Part shown: piece by piece, positions 15,261 through 25,089 of the stretch
How positions within the stretch are numbered: position 1 is the first letter of the stretch
Layout of the letters: the number at the start of each line of letters is the position of its first letter
Assembly: GCA_900769275.1 (NCBI GenBank)
Contig: CAAGGA010000129.1
Coordinates: 1 to 42,808 of the forward strand
Direction of reading: 5' to 3'
Source: an uncultured Prevotella sp.
GTDB lineage: Bacteria; Bacteroidota; Bacteroidia; Bacteroidales; Bacteroidaceae
Length of the DNA: 42,808 nt
Translations under genes and position numbers: made by a program
Notes under the pieces: model-generated
Database searches by the model: none
Seen by the model: the letters and a program-made list of their open reading frames with translations, nothing else
What the model was told of the DNA's origin: nothing

Positions 15261-17261
15261 TTACCTGAATGGGAGATACCAGTTGGACGGATCAAGGAGA
15301 GACTTGACGGGATTGTTGCCCTCAAGTTTCTTGGCAAACCAGCGTGAACCATGGTTGCCACCGTAGATGCCGCTCTCGTTCTTGTGGCGTGCTATGCGCT
15401 GAAGGTCGTAGAAACGGCAACCCTCGAAAGCAAATTCCTTGGCATACTCGTCACAGAGGATGTCCTCCATAGCGTCTATATATACCTGCTTGTCAGCCGG
15501 GTCTCCCTGAATACCAAACACCTCTGCCAGCTCGGCAAGTTTCTCTGCCACGATGACGTCAGGCATATAATGGAGGTTAGCCTGTGAGCCCACGGATGTA
15601 CTCTTGGAGCCTGTGACCGTAACGTAGTTCTCAATTCCCGTTCTGTTAAGCGTTCCGGCTCCATGGAAGTGTATTCCGAAGACCTTCTCGCATGGGAACT
15701 TGCTGATATTCTCAGAGTTGAGGAAAAGGAGATTGCTCTCCAGCGCATCGACAGACTCTCTCGTGACGTAGCAGTATGCAGGTATCTTATATACAGGCTG
15801 ACCATTGTCGTCATACAGGGTGTCGCCAGCGGCTGTCTTCTGGAGCACCGGCTCCATGACAAGGTCCTTGATATAGTCTGAGATACCGTTCTTCAGCACT
15901 GCAAAGGCGAGGTCAGGATAACCGGCGCGGTTCACAGCCTCCGCAAAACGGAGATAGACCGTAGAGTTGCGGTAGAGATAGATGTTCGCATTCTTTGCCT
16001 TTGATATATACACCTTCGTGCTGTCATCGGCATCGACATTGAAAATATAGTTACCATTCCTGTTTGAACCGTATGAGGCACGGCCGTCACCGCATTTCCA
16101 CATACCGACCTCAGACGGAGAGGAAATGACCTGTCCGTTCTTGTCGTAGTTCTCAAGGTAATAATATGTTGCAGAGGAATCGGTAAGCGCATGGAAAGCA
16201 TCGGAAGGCCTGAGCTGAGGATTCTCTACGACAGGGCACTCTGACGAAGCATTCGTGGAGTAATAGTCATATCCGAAAGCCATGGGCACGGCGGTGGTAG
16301 TGCCCTGCTGACGGCTGACAGCCATCGGGATATACGTCAGGAGGTCAAGGGGCTTGGCTACGTTGTTATAAAGGCTGGTATAATTGAGAAGCCAAGAATT
16401 GGAAGAACCCATGTCGTCCGGGATACTATAATAAGTGGCTCCAATCAGGCGGAACGATGAAATCTCGGCAGACACCACGCTGTGCTCGGTCAGGTACTTG
16501 GCATATTTCTGTGCGGCATTCATATACTGTGAGTCCTCAAGATACAGTTCGCCAAGGATGACATCGACCGGAATAAACAGGCTGGCGGGGTTGATGCTCT
16601 TCGTCTGACCCCAGTTGGTCTTGCCGATATCGTAGGAGCCAGTGCCGAATGTAGGCACATTGACATGCATGGCACTGAACTTCTCCAACTGCGGGGCAAG
16701 TTCCTCGACGATTCCCTTGATGTTCTTCTTCGGGAAGTTAGCCTCGTTAATCTGCGAAATCTGCGTGATGGGCTCGGTAAAGAACGGTATTCCCTCGCTT
16801 GCACTGCCGCAATATGTACGGCAGAGCTGGAGATAAGCCCACGCACGCCACGCAGCCACAGCGGCATATTCGTTGATGGAGACATTCGTCGCTCCGGTAT
16901 AAAGGGTCGTGTCACGATAGGCAAGGTAATAGTTACAGTTGTTTATCACCTTGTAATACACGTATGCGCTGTCGTATGCGTTGGACGCATCGGCAGAATA
17001 GTCAGCCAGTTGCTTGAGATTCGTGTTGGCATACGACGTGGGAGCGATGAGTTCGCCGCGCATCTCGCCTACGAAGAAATACTGGTCAGCAGCCTGCTGC
17101 ATGGCCTGCGCAATGCCCAGAGCATAGAACACGGAGTCCGTCTTCTGGTCGAGCGTCGGGTCGATGACCATGCTGTCATTATCGACACTGAGCATATCCT
17201 CACATGACGTGGCAGAGAACAGGCCCAACGCTGCTATCATTGTATATAATATCTTTTTCAT
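15261..17261 (-). CDS. SusD-like outer-membrane glycan-binding lipoprotein (second pair)
   Basis: A 666-residue lipoprotein; the signal ends in a lipobox with Cys20 (FSATSC). The SusD/RagB pattern is clear: an N-terminal helical region 'KVINNCNYYLAYRD' and 'AAWRAWAYLQLCRTYCG', and near the C-terminus 'EFAFEGCRFYDLQRIAR' and 'NNPVKSLLDPSNWYLPF'. It would form the lid of the SusC-like transporter encoded upstream and bind pectin-derived oligosaccharides; the ligand is inferred from the neighbouring PL10, PL11 and CE12 genes. I start at MKKILYT (17261) rather than two residues earlier. It is separated from its SusC by 168 nt that hold a G/T-A/C hairpin, which is unusual for a SusCD pair. Confidence 0.9.
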   Translation of the reverse strand: MKKILYTMIAALGLFSATSCEDMLSVDNDSMVIDPTLDQKTDSVFYALGIAQAMQQAADQYFFVGEMRGELIAPTSYANTNLKQLADYSADASNAYDSAYVYYKVINNCNYYLAYRDTTLYTGATNVSINEYAAVAAWRAWAYLQLCRTYCGSASEGIPFFTEPITQISQINEANFPKKNIKGIVEELAPQLEKFSAMHVNVPTFGTGSYDIGKTNWGQTKSINPASLFIPVDVILGELYLEDSQYMNAAQKYAKYLTEHSVVSAEISSFRLIGATYYSIPDDMGSSNSWLLNYTSLYNNVAKPLDLLTYIPMAVSRQQGTTTAVPMAFGYDYYSTNASSECPVVENPQLRPSDAFHALTDSSATYYYLENYDKNGQVISSPSEVGMWKCGDGRASYGSNRNGNYIFNVDADDSTKVYISKAKNANIYLYRNSTVYLRFAEAVNRAGYPDLAFAVLKNGISDYIKDLVMEPVLQKTAAGDTLYDDNGQPVYKIPAYCYVTRESVDALESNLLFLNSENISKFPCEKVFGIHFHGAGTLNRTGIENYVTVTGSKSTSVGSQANLHYMPDVIVAEKLAELAEVFGIQGDPADKQVYIDAMEDILCDEYAKEFAFEGCRFYDLQRIARHKNESGIYGGNHGSRWFAKKLEGNNPVKSLLDPSNWYLPFR

Positions 17262-17292
17262 TTGCATGTAAAATATTATGGATTGTACAGTT

Positions 17293-17418
17293 GTATGGTT
17301 TAAGGGATTATGTGGGGGTATGGCTTCTGAGGTATAAGGTTGTACGTATTACTGCGGTTATACAGAGGTTTCTGCCCTATGTGCGCATGTACTGCACGAA
17401 CCTTATAACCTTAAAACC
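17293..17418. repeat. G/T-A/C armed hairpin repeat, copy 5 (between susC-like and susD-like genes)
   Basis: G/T-rich units (GTATGGTTTAAGGG, GGTATAAGGTTGTACG) at 17293-17345 face AACCTTATAACCTTAAAACC at 17399-17418. The core at about 17362-17399 (ACAGAGGTTTCTG..CTATG ... GCACGAACC) resembles copy 2. It starts about 12 nt after the SusC stop (17430) and lies inside the operon. Confidence 0.55.
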
Positions 17419-17429
17419 ACGTGTGCGAT

Positions 17430-20400
17430 TTATAGATTTATCTTCAGTCCAACCACGAAAGCACGGCTCTGGGCGATGCTTCCACAGTCAATGCCCTGCG
17501 TGAAGATGCTGTTGCCGGCACTGAACTCTGGGTCGATGCCTGTATATTTGGTGAGAGTGAAGACGTTCTGTGCCTCTCCCCATACTGAGAGTCCCTGCAG
17601 CCAAGACTGCCAAGCCTCCGGAATCGTAATCTGATAGGTGAGACGTACATTCTTGAGACGGAGGTAAGAACCATCCTCTATCCAGCGGTCGGAGAAACGG
17701 TTGTTGCCCATCGGGTCGCCGTATGCGAGGCGTGGGAGAGTGGTCACCTGTCCCTCGTATCTCCAGTGGCTGAGTTCCTTGACCTGTTGGTTGTAGAATG
17801 TAGAACCAGAGTTGAGGATAGAACGCTGATAGTTGAAGACATCATTGCCAAGACAATAGTTGAAACCAAGGTCAAGGGTGAAGTTCTTGTAGTTGAGAGT
17901 GGCGAAGATATTACCGTAGATGTCCGGGTTCGGATCACCGATGATTACCTTATCGTTCTCATCAATCACACCGTCACTGTTCCGGTCCACGAAATGCACG
18001 TCGCCAGCCTTGAAGTATTCCTTGTTGCCAGCATCGTCAAGCATATAGAGATAGTCTCCTTTACCTGCCGCCTTGGCCTCAGCATCGGTGGCGAAGACAT
18101 TGGCATAGGTCTGATAACCATAGAACATCGCCACGGGATTGCCCTTGGACACTATGACATTGTTCGTGCCATAGACAGAATTGAGGTATGTTCCGTCGGT
18201 AAAATGCTTCGCTCCGTCAGTGAAACTGCGCTCGGGCAGTGAGGTCAGCTTGTTCTTGTAGTGACCTACGCTTGCTCCTATTTCAAGGCTGAGATTCCTT
18301 GCAGAGACAGGCTTGCCGGTGATTGTAGTCTCGAAGCCCGTATTCTTGAGCTTGCCGCCGTTCACCCAATAGGTGTTGATACCGGAGATAGGTGAAGAGA
18401 AGTTCTGGAGGGTAAGGAGGTCCTTGGTGTTGTGTATGAAATAGTTGAAGTTCACGCCGAGACGGTTGTTGAGCATATTGGCCTGAAAACCGAAGTTGAA
18501 CTTCGTCGTGGTCTCCCACTTAATCTTGTCGTTACCGATGTTTGTCATCTGCACACCGATGGCATTGCCGTTGAAACGCACTGCATTGAACGACGTGCGG
18601 GCAGCATAGTTGTCGATACCGTCGTTACCGCTCATGTCGAAGCCGGCGTTGATACGGAAATAGTTGATGGCTTCGCTCTTCGGGAACCAATTCTCGTTGC
18701 TAAGCACCCAACCGAGTTGCACGCTCGGGAACAACGCCCATGTGACGCCGCAGAGACTCAGTCCGCCGTCCGCATTCTCGCCGAAGCGGCTGTTGGCCTC
18801 GGCAAGGAGGGAAACAGTAGCGAAATAACGGTTCTGATAGTTGTAATCGACGTTACCGTACCACTGCATGTTCTTCCATAAATCGTTGACACCTGAAATG
18901 CCGGGATATGCGCTGTTGACGTCAAGGGAAAGGCTCGGATCCTTGTCATTCTGCGCACCCTTGTACTGCGTGGAAGCGTCACTGGCATCGTATGAGAAGT
19001 AGGTATAGCGGAAACCGAGCGTTGCAGCCACGGAATGCGCACCATACTTGTTGTTCCAGTCGGCATGGGTGTCACTGAGGATGCTTGTCTCCTTGGCGAA
19101 GATGTTCTGAGTCTTGTTATACACAGTGCCGAGACCTGCCACGTCAAACGGAGGAACGCCCTCTGCCGGACGATAGTAACGCTGTGAGTTACGGTTGAGG
19201 CTGTAGCTGAATGCCGTGGTAAGCTTCAGGTTGTCACGGAAAGAATATGTCGGGGCAATGCTCACGTTGAAGAACGTATTCTCCACCTTGTTCTTGTTGT
19301 CACCGTTCGCTGTCTGAATGATAGCCACGGGATTGGCAAGGGAATAAGCGTAGTCATTACCGTAAACCACCTTTGAGAGCGGTGCAAAAAGGTCATCGTA
19401 TGATGATAGAAGCTGGGTGAATCCTCCCACGTGCTTGTTGTACTGATAAGGCGTGCAAAGCGGAGACTTTATCAGGGAGAGGGCAAGAGGAGAGGTCACG
19501 GTAGATGACGTGAAGTCAGAAGAGAAACCGTCATCAAAGAGGAAATTGTTGGTACGTGAGAATGACATATCAAACTTTGTCTCAAGGTTCCACAGAATCT
19601 TGATGTCAGTATTGAAACGCACGTTGAGACGGTCGAAACTTGTCTCATCCACCTGTCCCTTTGAGTCGAGATAACCTACGGAAAGGTTATACATACCTAT
19701 GTCATCACCACCCTGCACGTTGATATTGTAGTTCTGGGTGATACCGGTCTGATAGATTTCATCCTGCCAGTCCGTATCATTATGATAGATGGGATAATAA
19801 TAGCGGTCAGGGTTATCGTCAAGGAAATTGAACGTCACATCGCGGTTTTCCGGCTTGCGGAGCTCAGATATCGTGCCGAGCATCTCCGTAGCGTAGGTAC
19901 GCCACTGTGAGGCATTCATCAGATTATACTGACGAGGCTTGAGCGTAATGCCCGCAGAGATATTGGCATCAATACGTGTAGCCATGGAATGACCGCGCTT
20001 TGTCTCGATAAGTATCACGCCGTTGGCACCGCGTGAACCGTAGAGTGCCGTAGCATTCTTCAGCACTGTCACGTCAGCGATATCCTCTGGAGAGAGGTTG
20101 GCAAGCATATTCATGGAACGTCCGATATGAAGCACGTCACGATTCTGCTGCATATCCTGCTCCACACCGTCAATGATGATAAGCGGATGGGCGTTGGCAT
20201 TGAGAGAGTTGATACCGCGGATGAACATCGCAGCACCTCCGTCAATGGCTCCTGAGCGAGTGATACTGCGGACATCAGCACCAAGAATATTCTCTATATC
20301 CTCGTCAACGATGATGTTTCCGCCTCTCACGGTCGTGGAACTCTTTGCCGTGTAGTCGGTCGTATTGCCATACATGGTGCGGAACTTGTCACTGAGCATG

Positions 20401-20798
20401 GAGATGCGCACTGACTGCTTCTCATCACCTGCAACGATACCTACCTGCTGAGCCATGTGGCGCGGGGCGGTAACGTAAAGGGCTGCCGCAAAATCCGGGA
20501 GTTTGATGGTGAACTTTCCCTCTGCATCCGACATGGCAGTGTATTTCTCATTCCCGAGCACCTGGATGCGCGCACCGGCAAGCGGTGTCTTCGTGGCATC
20601 GTCATATACCACGCCGGAAACAGATATAAGGGTGTTCTTTTCCTTTGCCACTGTACGCTTCGGAGCAGAGAAGCCTGCAGAACCGTCGTCTTCGATTTCA
20701 TCCTGCGCCATGGCAGAGGTGCTGAAACCTAATGCAAGGCAGCACAGAGAGAGTCTGACACTCTGATGCTGAAGTATGTGGAAAAATGTATTTTTCAT
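17430..20798 (-). CDS. SusC-like TonB-dependent outer-membrane transporter (second pair)
   Basis: A 1122-residue protein. The signal peptide ends near residue 32 (STSAMAQ). It has a carboxypeptidase-regulatory-like domain (about 58-135, 'VSGVVYDDATKTPLAGARIQ'), a TonB plug (about 155-270, with PLIIIDGV at 205-212 and ALYGSRGANGVI at 251-262) and a C-terminal 22-strand barrel ending 'QSRAFVVGLKINL'. It would import oligosaccharides across the outer membrane using TonB energy, with the SusD-like protein as lid. The start is 5 nt after the stop of the fasciclin lipoprotein gene, the same spacing as in the first SusC pair, so the fasciclin and SusC genes look translationally linked. Confidence 0.93.
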   Translation of the reverse strand: MKNTFFHILQHQSVRLSLCCLALGFSTSAMAQDEIEDDGSAGFSAPKRTVAKEKNTLISVSGVVYDDATKTPLAGARIQVLGNEKYTAMSDAEGKFTIKLPDFAAALYVTAPRHMAQQVGIVAGDEKQSVRISMLSDKFRTMYGNTTDYTAKSSTTVRGGNIIVDEDIENILGADVRSITRSGAIDGGAAMFIRGINSLNANAHPLIIIDGVEQDMQQNRDVLHIGRSMNMLANLSPEDIADVTVLKNATALYGSRGANGVILIETKRGHSMATRIDANISAGITLKPRQYNLMNASQWRTYATEMLGTISELRKPENRDVTFNFLDDNPDRYYYPIYHNDTDWQDEIYQTGITQNYNINVQGGDDIGMYNLSVGYLDSKGQVDETSFDRLNVRFNTDIKILWNLETKFDMSFSRTNNFLFDDGFSSDFTSSTVTSPLALSLIKSPLCTPYQYNKHVGGFTQLLSSYDDLFAPLSKVVYGNDYAYSLANPVAIIQTANGDNKNKVENTFFNVSIAPTYSFRDNLKLTTAFSYSLNRNSQRYYRPAEGVPPFDVAGLGTVYNKTQNIFAKETSILSDTHADWNNKYGAHSVAATLGFRYTYFSYDASDASTQYKGAQNDKDPSLSLDVNSAYPGISGVNDLWKNMQWYGNVDYNYQNRYFATVSLLAEANSRFGENADGGLSLCGVTWALFPSVQLGWVLSNENWFPKSEAINYFRINAGFDMSGNDGIDNYAARTSFNAVRFNGNAIGVQMTNIGNDKIKWETTTKFNFGFQANMLNNRLGVNFNYFIHNTKDLLTLQNFSSPISGINTYWVNGGKLKNTGFETTITGKPVSARNLSLEIGASVGHYKNKLTSLPERSFTDGAKHFTDGTYLNSVYGTNNVIVSKGNPVAMFYGYQTYANVFATDAEAKAAGKGDYLYMLDDAGNKEYFKAGDVHFVDRNSDGVIDENDKVIIGDPNPDIYGNIFATLNYKNFTLDLGFNYCLGNDVFNYQRSILNSGSTFYNQQVKELSHWRYEGQVTTLPRLAYGDPMGNNRFSDRWIEDGSYLRLKNVRLTYQITIPEAWQSWLQGLSVWGEAQNVFTLTKYTGIDPEFSAGNSIFTQGIDCGSIAQSRAFVVGLKINL

Positions 20799-20803
20799 AT
20801 CCT

Positions 20804-22663
20804 TTAGTCTTCTTTTTTGGTAGCCTTGAGCTTCTCTTCGTATTCCACGAGGTCGATAGGCTTCATGATAATGTTAGCGATACGTATCTGCTGGTCGTAC
20901 TTCTTTCTGTTGGCAGAGCCGAAGCTGGAAAGAGTGCAGAAAACCTTGATGTTCGGATACGCCTGTGTACCCGCATAACATACAGGGAATGTGACACGAC
21001 CGAGCTTGAGGGTGTCTATCTTCTGGTCGCCGCAAAGGAACGGTGCAATCTTGATTGCCGATGTTGCAGCAGTTACGATACCTTCACCGTTGAAACGTCC
21101 GCGCACTTCCTCGTTCTTCTCGTTGGTATAGTTGATGTCAAAACGCAGGGTATATGGCTTTCTCACATACTCCTCATCGTTCATGTGCTCCAACCACCCC
21201 GGCACTACGACAGCGTAGATGTCATAGGTCGTGGACAATACGTCAGGAAGGGCGAAGTCTATCTCCGGCGCAAAGGCATTTCCATCCGGCACATTGACGC
21301 GGACATACCTGAGTTCTGTCTCGGTAGGCTTGTCGAAAGTGACAATGGAATCAGGAAGATGCGAGATGCGGACTGTAGAAACAGAGTTGCCTGTAGCAGT
21401 AACATAACGTCCTACGTCAGTCGTTCTGATTTCCGGAGCATACGTTTCCCATGACTTGAAAGGCAGCCTGTCTATCACTCGGGCATGACCGTTGCTGAGC
21501 TGAATCCTGGAAACGGTGGCTTCGTCAAGCTGAGGGAGATTGGTTCTCTTGTGACGCGTCGTGGAATAAATGGTGTCACCCTCCTCAAACCTGCTTCCGG
21601 CAGCCAACTTGGCATTGTACATCCTGTTCGTTTCAGAATAGATGAGGTCATTGGTCATCTGACGCCATGTGATGGAGTCCTGCATATAAGCCGCATTGGA
21701 ACTGAAGTCTGCGTCCGCCGGCATGGCATCAAGCTTGGATGTCATCTGTCCGAGAGCGGACTTCATGAAGCAGGCCGCTGCTGTAGTACCGCCGCCCTTC
21801 ACTCCGATAAGGTCCTTATTGGTGAGGTCCTGATATACCATCTCCGAGAGATAGTTGTAATAAGGAGAGATACGGCTGTATGCTTCCTCCCAAGCCTCGT
21901 CATTAGGAATGAACACGGTGTAGAGAGAGTCCTCGTTTGAGACCTTTGCCCTGAGCATACCGCTCATCATGGTGTTGCTGACAATCATCACGGAGTCATC
22001 ATACTGCTGCACTCCATCGACAATCTTGCCGGGAACAGAGCGGCTTTCGTCAAGAGTCTCCCGATGATATTTCATCACGAGGTCATGGAATTTGCCCGCC
22101 CCGTCCTTGAGTTCGGAGATAATCTCATAGCCGTTGTAGCGGAAAACAGAAGGACTGCTGATGGTATATAGCAGGCCGTTGGTGCTCGGGCAGTTGAATT
22201 TCTGCAACGAAGCGTTAGGTATAAGGTCTATACCTGCGAATGAGATGGCAGAAGTGTTCTTGCCGCTGAACTTCTGCAGCTTCTCGTTGAGCATATAGAT
22301 AGTGGTGTCATTGACATCAGTCTCGAAATGCGTGTAGTCGGCAATCATGTTATTGACAAACTCCTTCGTGATTTTCTCGTCCGTGAGGCTGAGAAGCGAG
22401 TCCTTGTCGAATGAGCCGTTGACCGGTGCCCATACGGTATATGTGTGCGACTCGTCAAGCACCTTGTCATAGCCTACCTTACGGAGGACTGTGGCAAAGT
22501 CGCTAAGATTCGCATTGGACTCGATATTCTCCCACAATGTCTTGTCGGCAGAAGGGTCGGCCGATGCGTCTATAGAGTTATAGTCGCTGAAATCGGTGCA
22601 CGACGTGGCGGCAAGCATACAGCCTGCTACCATCATCATGCCTATTTTGTCTTGTCTTTTCAT
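20804..22663 (-). CDS. Fasciclin-domain lipoprotein (third fasciclin gene)
   Basis: A 619-residue protein with a lipobox at Cys22 (LAATSC). It has two fasciclin (FAS1) units, recognised from their H1-like strands 'YTVWAPVNGSFDKD' and 'YTVFIPNDEAWEEAY', then a beta-rich C-terminal region ('LPDVLSTTYDIYAVVVPGWL') ending in a basic tail. FAS1 domains act as adhesion or ligand-binding modules. In this position, 5 nt before a SusC gene, it probably works as an outer-membrane accessory or surface glycan-binding protein. That role is inferred from context and not shown by the sequence. Confidence 0.82.
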   Translation of the reverse strand: MKRQDKIGMMMVAGCMLAATSCTDFSDYNSIDASADPSADKTLWENIESNANLSDFATVLRKVGYDKVLDESHTYTVWAPVNGSFDKDSLLSLTDEKITKEFVNNMIADYTHFETDVNDTTIYMLNEKLQKFSGKNTSAISFAGIDLIPNASLQKFNCPSTNGLLYTISSPSVFRYNGYEIISELKDGAGKFHDLVMKYHRETLDESRSVPGKIVDGVQQYDDSVMIVSNTMMSGMLRAKVSNEDSLYTVFIPNDEAWEEAYSRISPYYNYLSEMVYQDLTNKDLIGVKGGGTTAAACFMKSALGQMTSKLDAMPADADFSSNAAYMQDSITWRQMTNDLIYSETNRMYNAKLAAGSRFEEGDTIYSTTRHKRTNLPQLDEATVSRIQLSNGHARVIDRLPFKSWETYAPEIRTTDVGRYVTATGNSVSTVRISHLPDSIVTFDKPTETELRYVRVNVPDGNAFAPEIDFALPDVLSTTYDIYAVVVPGWLEHMNDEEYVRKPYTLRFDINYTNEKNEEVRGRFNGEGIVTAATSAIKIAPFLCGDQKIDTLKLGRVTFPVCYAGTQAYPNIKVFCTLSSFGSANRKKYDQQIRIANIIMKPIDLVEYEEKLKATKKED

Positions 22664-22771
22664 AAATTCAGAATCATTTATTCTATTTTCAATAATCCTT
22701 TATCTGTAAAACTTTGTCGTACTTTCTCCCCACTCCATCGACAGGAGAAAAGGGAGAAAAGGTATAAAACA

Positions 22772-24973
22772 TCAATACCAGTCCTCAGTATAATCCTGAG
22801 AATTGACGATATCGACAGGGACAAGTTCAAGGAAGTCGAATGAGAAACCGAGCTGGTCATATCCTGTCAAGAGGTTCTTGATACGAAGCCAATATTCCTT
22901 GCTCTGGTCTATATGTACGGTTCCAAGTATCTTACGCATCATGGAAGTTCCGTAACCCTCCTCATAACGGCAGCAGTTGATAAGTGAAGTAAGCATCTGC
23001 TCCGGGTCGGAAATACGCGTATATATAGGATTTGCACGTCCCTTACCGTCACCATTGCCACGCGCGAAAGAAGCAGGGGCACGCATATAGCCGTGGTTTC
23101 TCATTACGAGGTCAGATGCAACGCCGTAGTCCGAGAACTCGGAAGAGAGCATATAGCCAGTGGCGTCACGGTCAGCCTGAATGGAAGAGTTAGGGTAGCG
23201 TGCGTCGAATGGAATGCCGAGAGGCTGCATTGAAGACGGGTCGCTTGACGTTCCGAGATAATACTGCATGAGACCTCCGTTTGCCATCGGTGGGAATATG
23301 ACGCGAATCTCATAGTCTCCGGTAGGAACAGACGGTATGCGGACAGCGAAATCATACTCATCCCAACCAGAAATCTGGTCAGCCTGCCATGCACGCCATG
23401 CACCTGTGCAGTACCATGCAATCTTTGTCTTGGAGTTGTAGCTTACGAGATTGTCGAAATAATCGAGCGGAAGACGTACCATAGTGCCGTCATTGCTTGA
23501 AAGGTTGCGTGCTCCTATCTCGGCAGGTGTAGCATAACGGATGTCGTTGCTTATCAACTCGTAAAGCATTGAACCGGAGTCGATACGCATACGTTCATGC
23601 AGCACGTGTGTAGGAACGTCGGCATCATAGAGCAATACGTCATCTATCGTGTGGATATATCCGTTGTATGCCTGTATGTCAGCTGCGGTATTGCTGATCA
23701 TCACTCCCTGCTTGATAATACGGTGTGTCTCGTCCTTACCCATCGTACCTATCTCGTCGGTGAGGGTATTGTTCTGACGATAGCGGTTGATCCACATATT
23801 TGTCTGCGCACCAGTGTTCTGATACAGCGGCTGCCATATCTTCATAAGCGCATGAGGCAGCATTGTCTCATAGTAATCATGAGGCTCTCCGCCGAATGCG
23901 AAGTTCCAGTCCTGATTCGATGGGTTACGCACGTAAGTCAGCTTTGACTTCGTCATGCCGGCCTTGATGATATGATAGCGCATGAACATATTGACTACGT
24001 TATACTTGTTTGTGTAGTCATCTCCTGTGCTAATCTGGTATTCGTCCTTTCCGGGATAGTCATACCACTCTGAGGCATTTGCATACCACTCGATACACTT
24101 TGCCTTCAGCGACTCGAAATCATGGATGCCATACCTTGCAAACGTCTCGTCGGTCTCGGCAAAGATGGTATATGAAATCTTGCACTCTTTCGGAACGAAG
24201 TATCTTCCGCTTGCCATACCGGAACCCGGACGACCGGAAATATTGTCAAGGCTGTAGGTCTTGTCCTTCTTGACCGGACCGTCAAGGGTATCGGCGAGAG
24301 CTGTTCTCTTGAGAGCCTCGTAGAAAATACCGAACTCCTTATGGTTTCCGAATACCTTGTCGAGCTTCTGAGTAGTACGGGGAATGACATCACTGATGAT
24401 ATGTACATAGCCATTGGTCATCTCCTGGTCAAACTCAAGGATTTCGGCAACGCCATTCAACCTTACGATACCGTCGTCATCCAACTTTGATATGAACGGA
24501 GTATTGAGGACGGTGGATATGGAAGCACCGTTGACATTGCTGAGCTGGTCGATGTAGGAGTTGAGCATTGCGGAGATATGATACTGCGCAATCTCCCTGC
24601 AGAGAGAGTCCGTGAGACCCTCAAGGGAGTTTTCGGTCAGTCCATGGTGAAGCAGCACCCTGTTGCCAGAGGCATCTTCCCTGTAGTCTGTGGTATCATT
24701 GTAAAGGCTGTCGATGTATTTTCTCACACCGCTGTTGATAGGAGCGAAGCACGTATATTGTCCGTAGGATGACATCTGGCGGTCATATCCGGAACGCTCC
24801 ATGATGACATTGAAGTCAGAGAAGAGTGAGTCGTTAGCCTGAAGGTAGTCCTCGATGGTCTGTCCTGTAAAGGTATAGAGGTTTGACTCATCGATATCCT
24901 TGATACATGATGTAAGGCTCACAGCCATACCGAACATCACTCCAAGTGCTATCTTAATTATTGTCTTGTTCAT
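22772..24973 (-). CDS. Fasciclin-domain lipoprotein (second fasciclin gene)
   Basis: A 733-residue protein with a lipobox at Cys23 (SLTSC). FAS1 features include 'SSYGQYTCFAPINSGVRKYI' and, later, 'SYTIFAETDETFARYG', each followed by a strand announcing a periplasm-type FAS1 end ('GYVHIISDVIPRT', 'GYIHTIDDVLLYD'). A C-terminal beta-sandwich-like region (about 510-730, with 'GDYEIRVIFPPMANGG' and 'KEYWLRIKNLL') may be a carbohydrate-binding module. It lies 116 nt after the first SusD and 108 nt before the next fasciclin gene in the same operon. Confidence 0.82.
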   Translation of the reverse strand: MNKTIIKIALGVMFGMAVSLTSCIKDIDESNLYTFTGQTIEDYLQANDSLFSDFNVIMERSGYDRQMSSYGQYTCFAPINSGVRKYIDSLYNDTTDYREDASGNRVLLHHGLTENSLEGLTDSLCREIAQYHISAMLNSYIDQLSNVNGASISTVLNTPFISKLDDDGIVRLNGVAEILEFDQEMTNGYVHIISDVIPRTTQKLDKVFGNHKEFGIFYEALKRTALADTLDGPVKKDKTYSLDNISGRPGSGMASGRYFVPKECKISYTIFAETDETFARYGIHDFESLKAKCIEWYANASEWYDYPGKDEYQISTGDDYTNKYNVVNMFMRYHIIKAGMTKSKLTYVRNPSNQDWNFAFGGEPHDYYETMLPHALMKIWQPLYQNTGAQTNMWINRYRQNNTLTDEIGTMGKDETHRIIKQGVMISNTAADIQAYNGYIHTIDDVLLYDADVPTHVLHERMRIDSGSMLYELISNDIRYATPAEIGARNLSSNDGTMVRLPLDYFDNLVSYNSKTKIAWYCTGAWRAWQADQISGWDEYDFAVRIPSVPTGDYEIRVIFPPMANGGLMQYYLGTSSDPSSMQPLGIPFDARYPNSSIQADRDATGYMLSSEFSDYGVASDLVMRNHGYMRAPASFARGNGDGKGRANPIYTRISDPEQMLTSLINCCRYEEGYGTSMMRKILGTVHIDQSKEYWLRIKNLLTGYDQLGFSFDFLELVPVDIVNSQDYTEDWY

Positions 24974-25089
24974 ATTTATATCTTGTTTTAAGCGTCTAAG
25001 AACTTATTATTCATGAAATCTGTAAGATACCGGAGAGGATTGCCTCCTGTCAGCAGGCTTTCCTTTCCCCGATTTGTTGCTATTATTCC

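Noticed and set aside
25042..25058. Short hairpin GCCTCCTG/CAGCAGGC between the first SusD and the second fasciclin gene
   Set aside because: It has a mismatch, an almost absent loop and no T-run, so it does not support a terminator splitting the operon.
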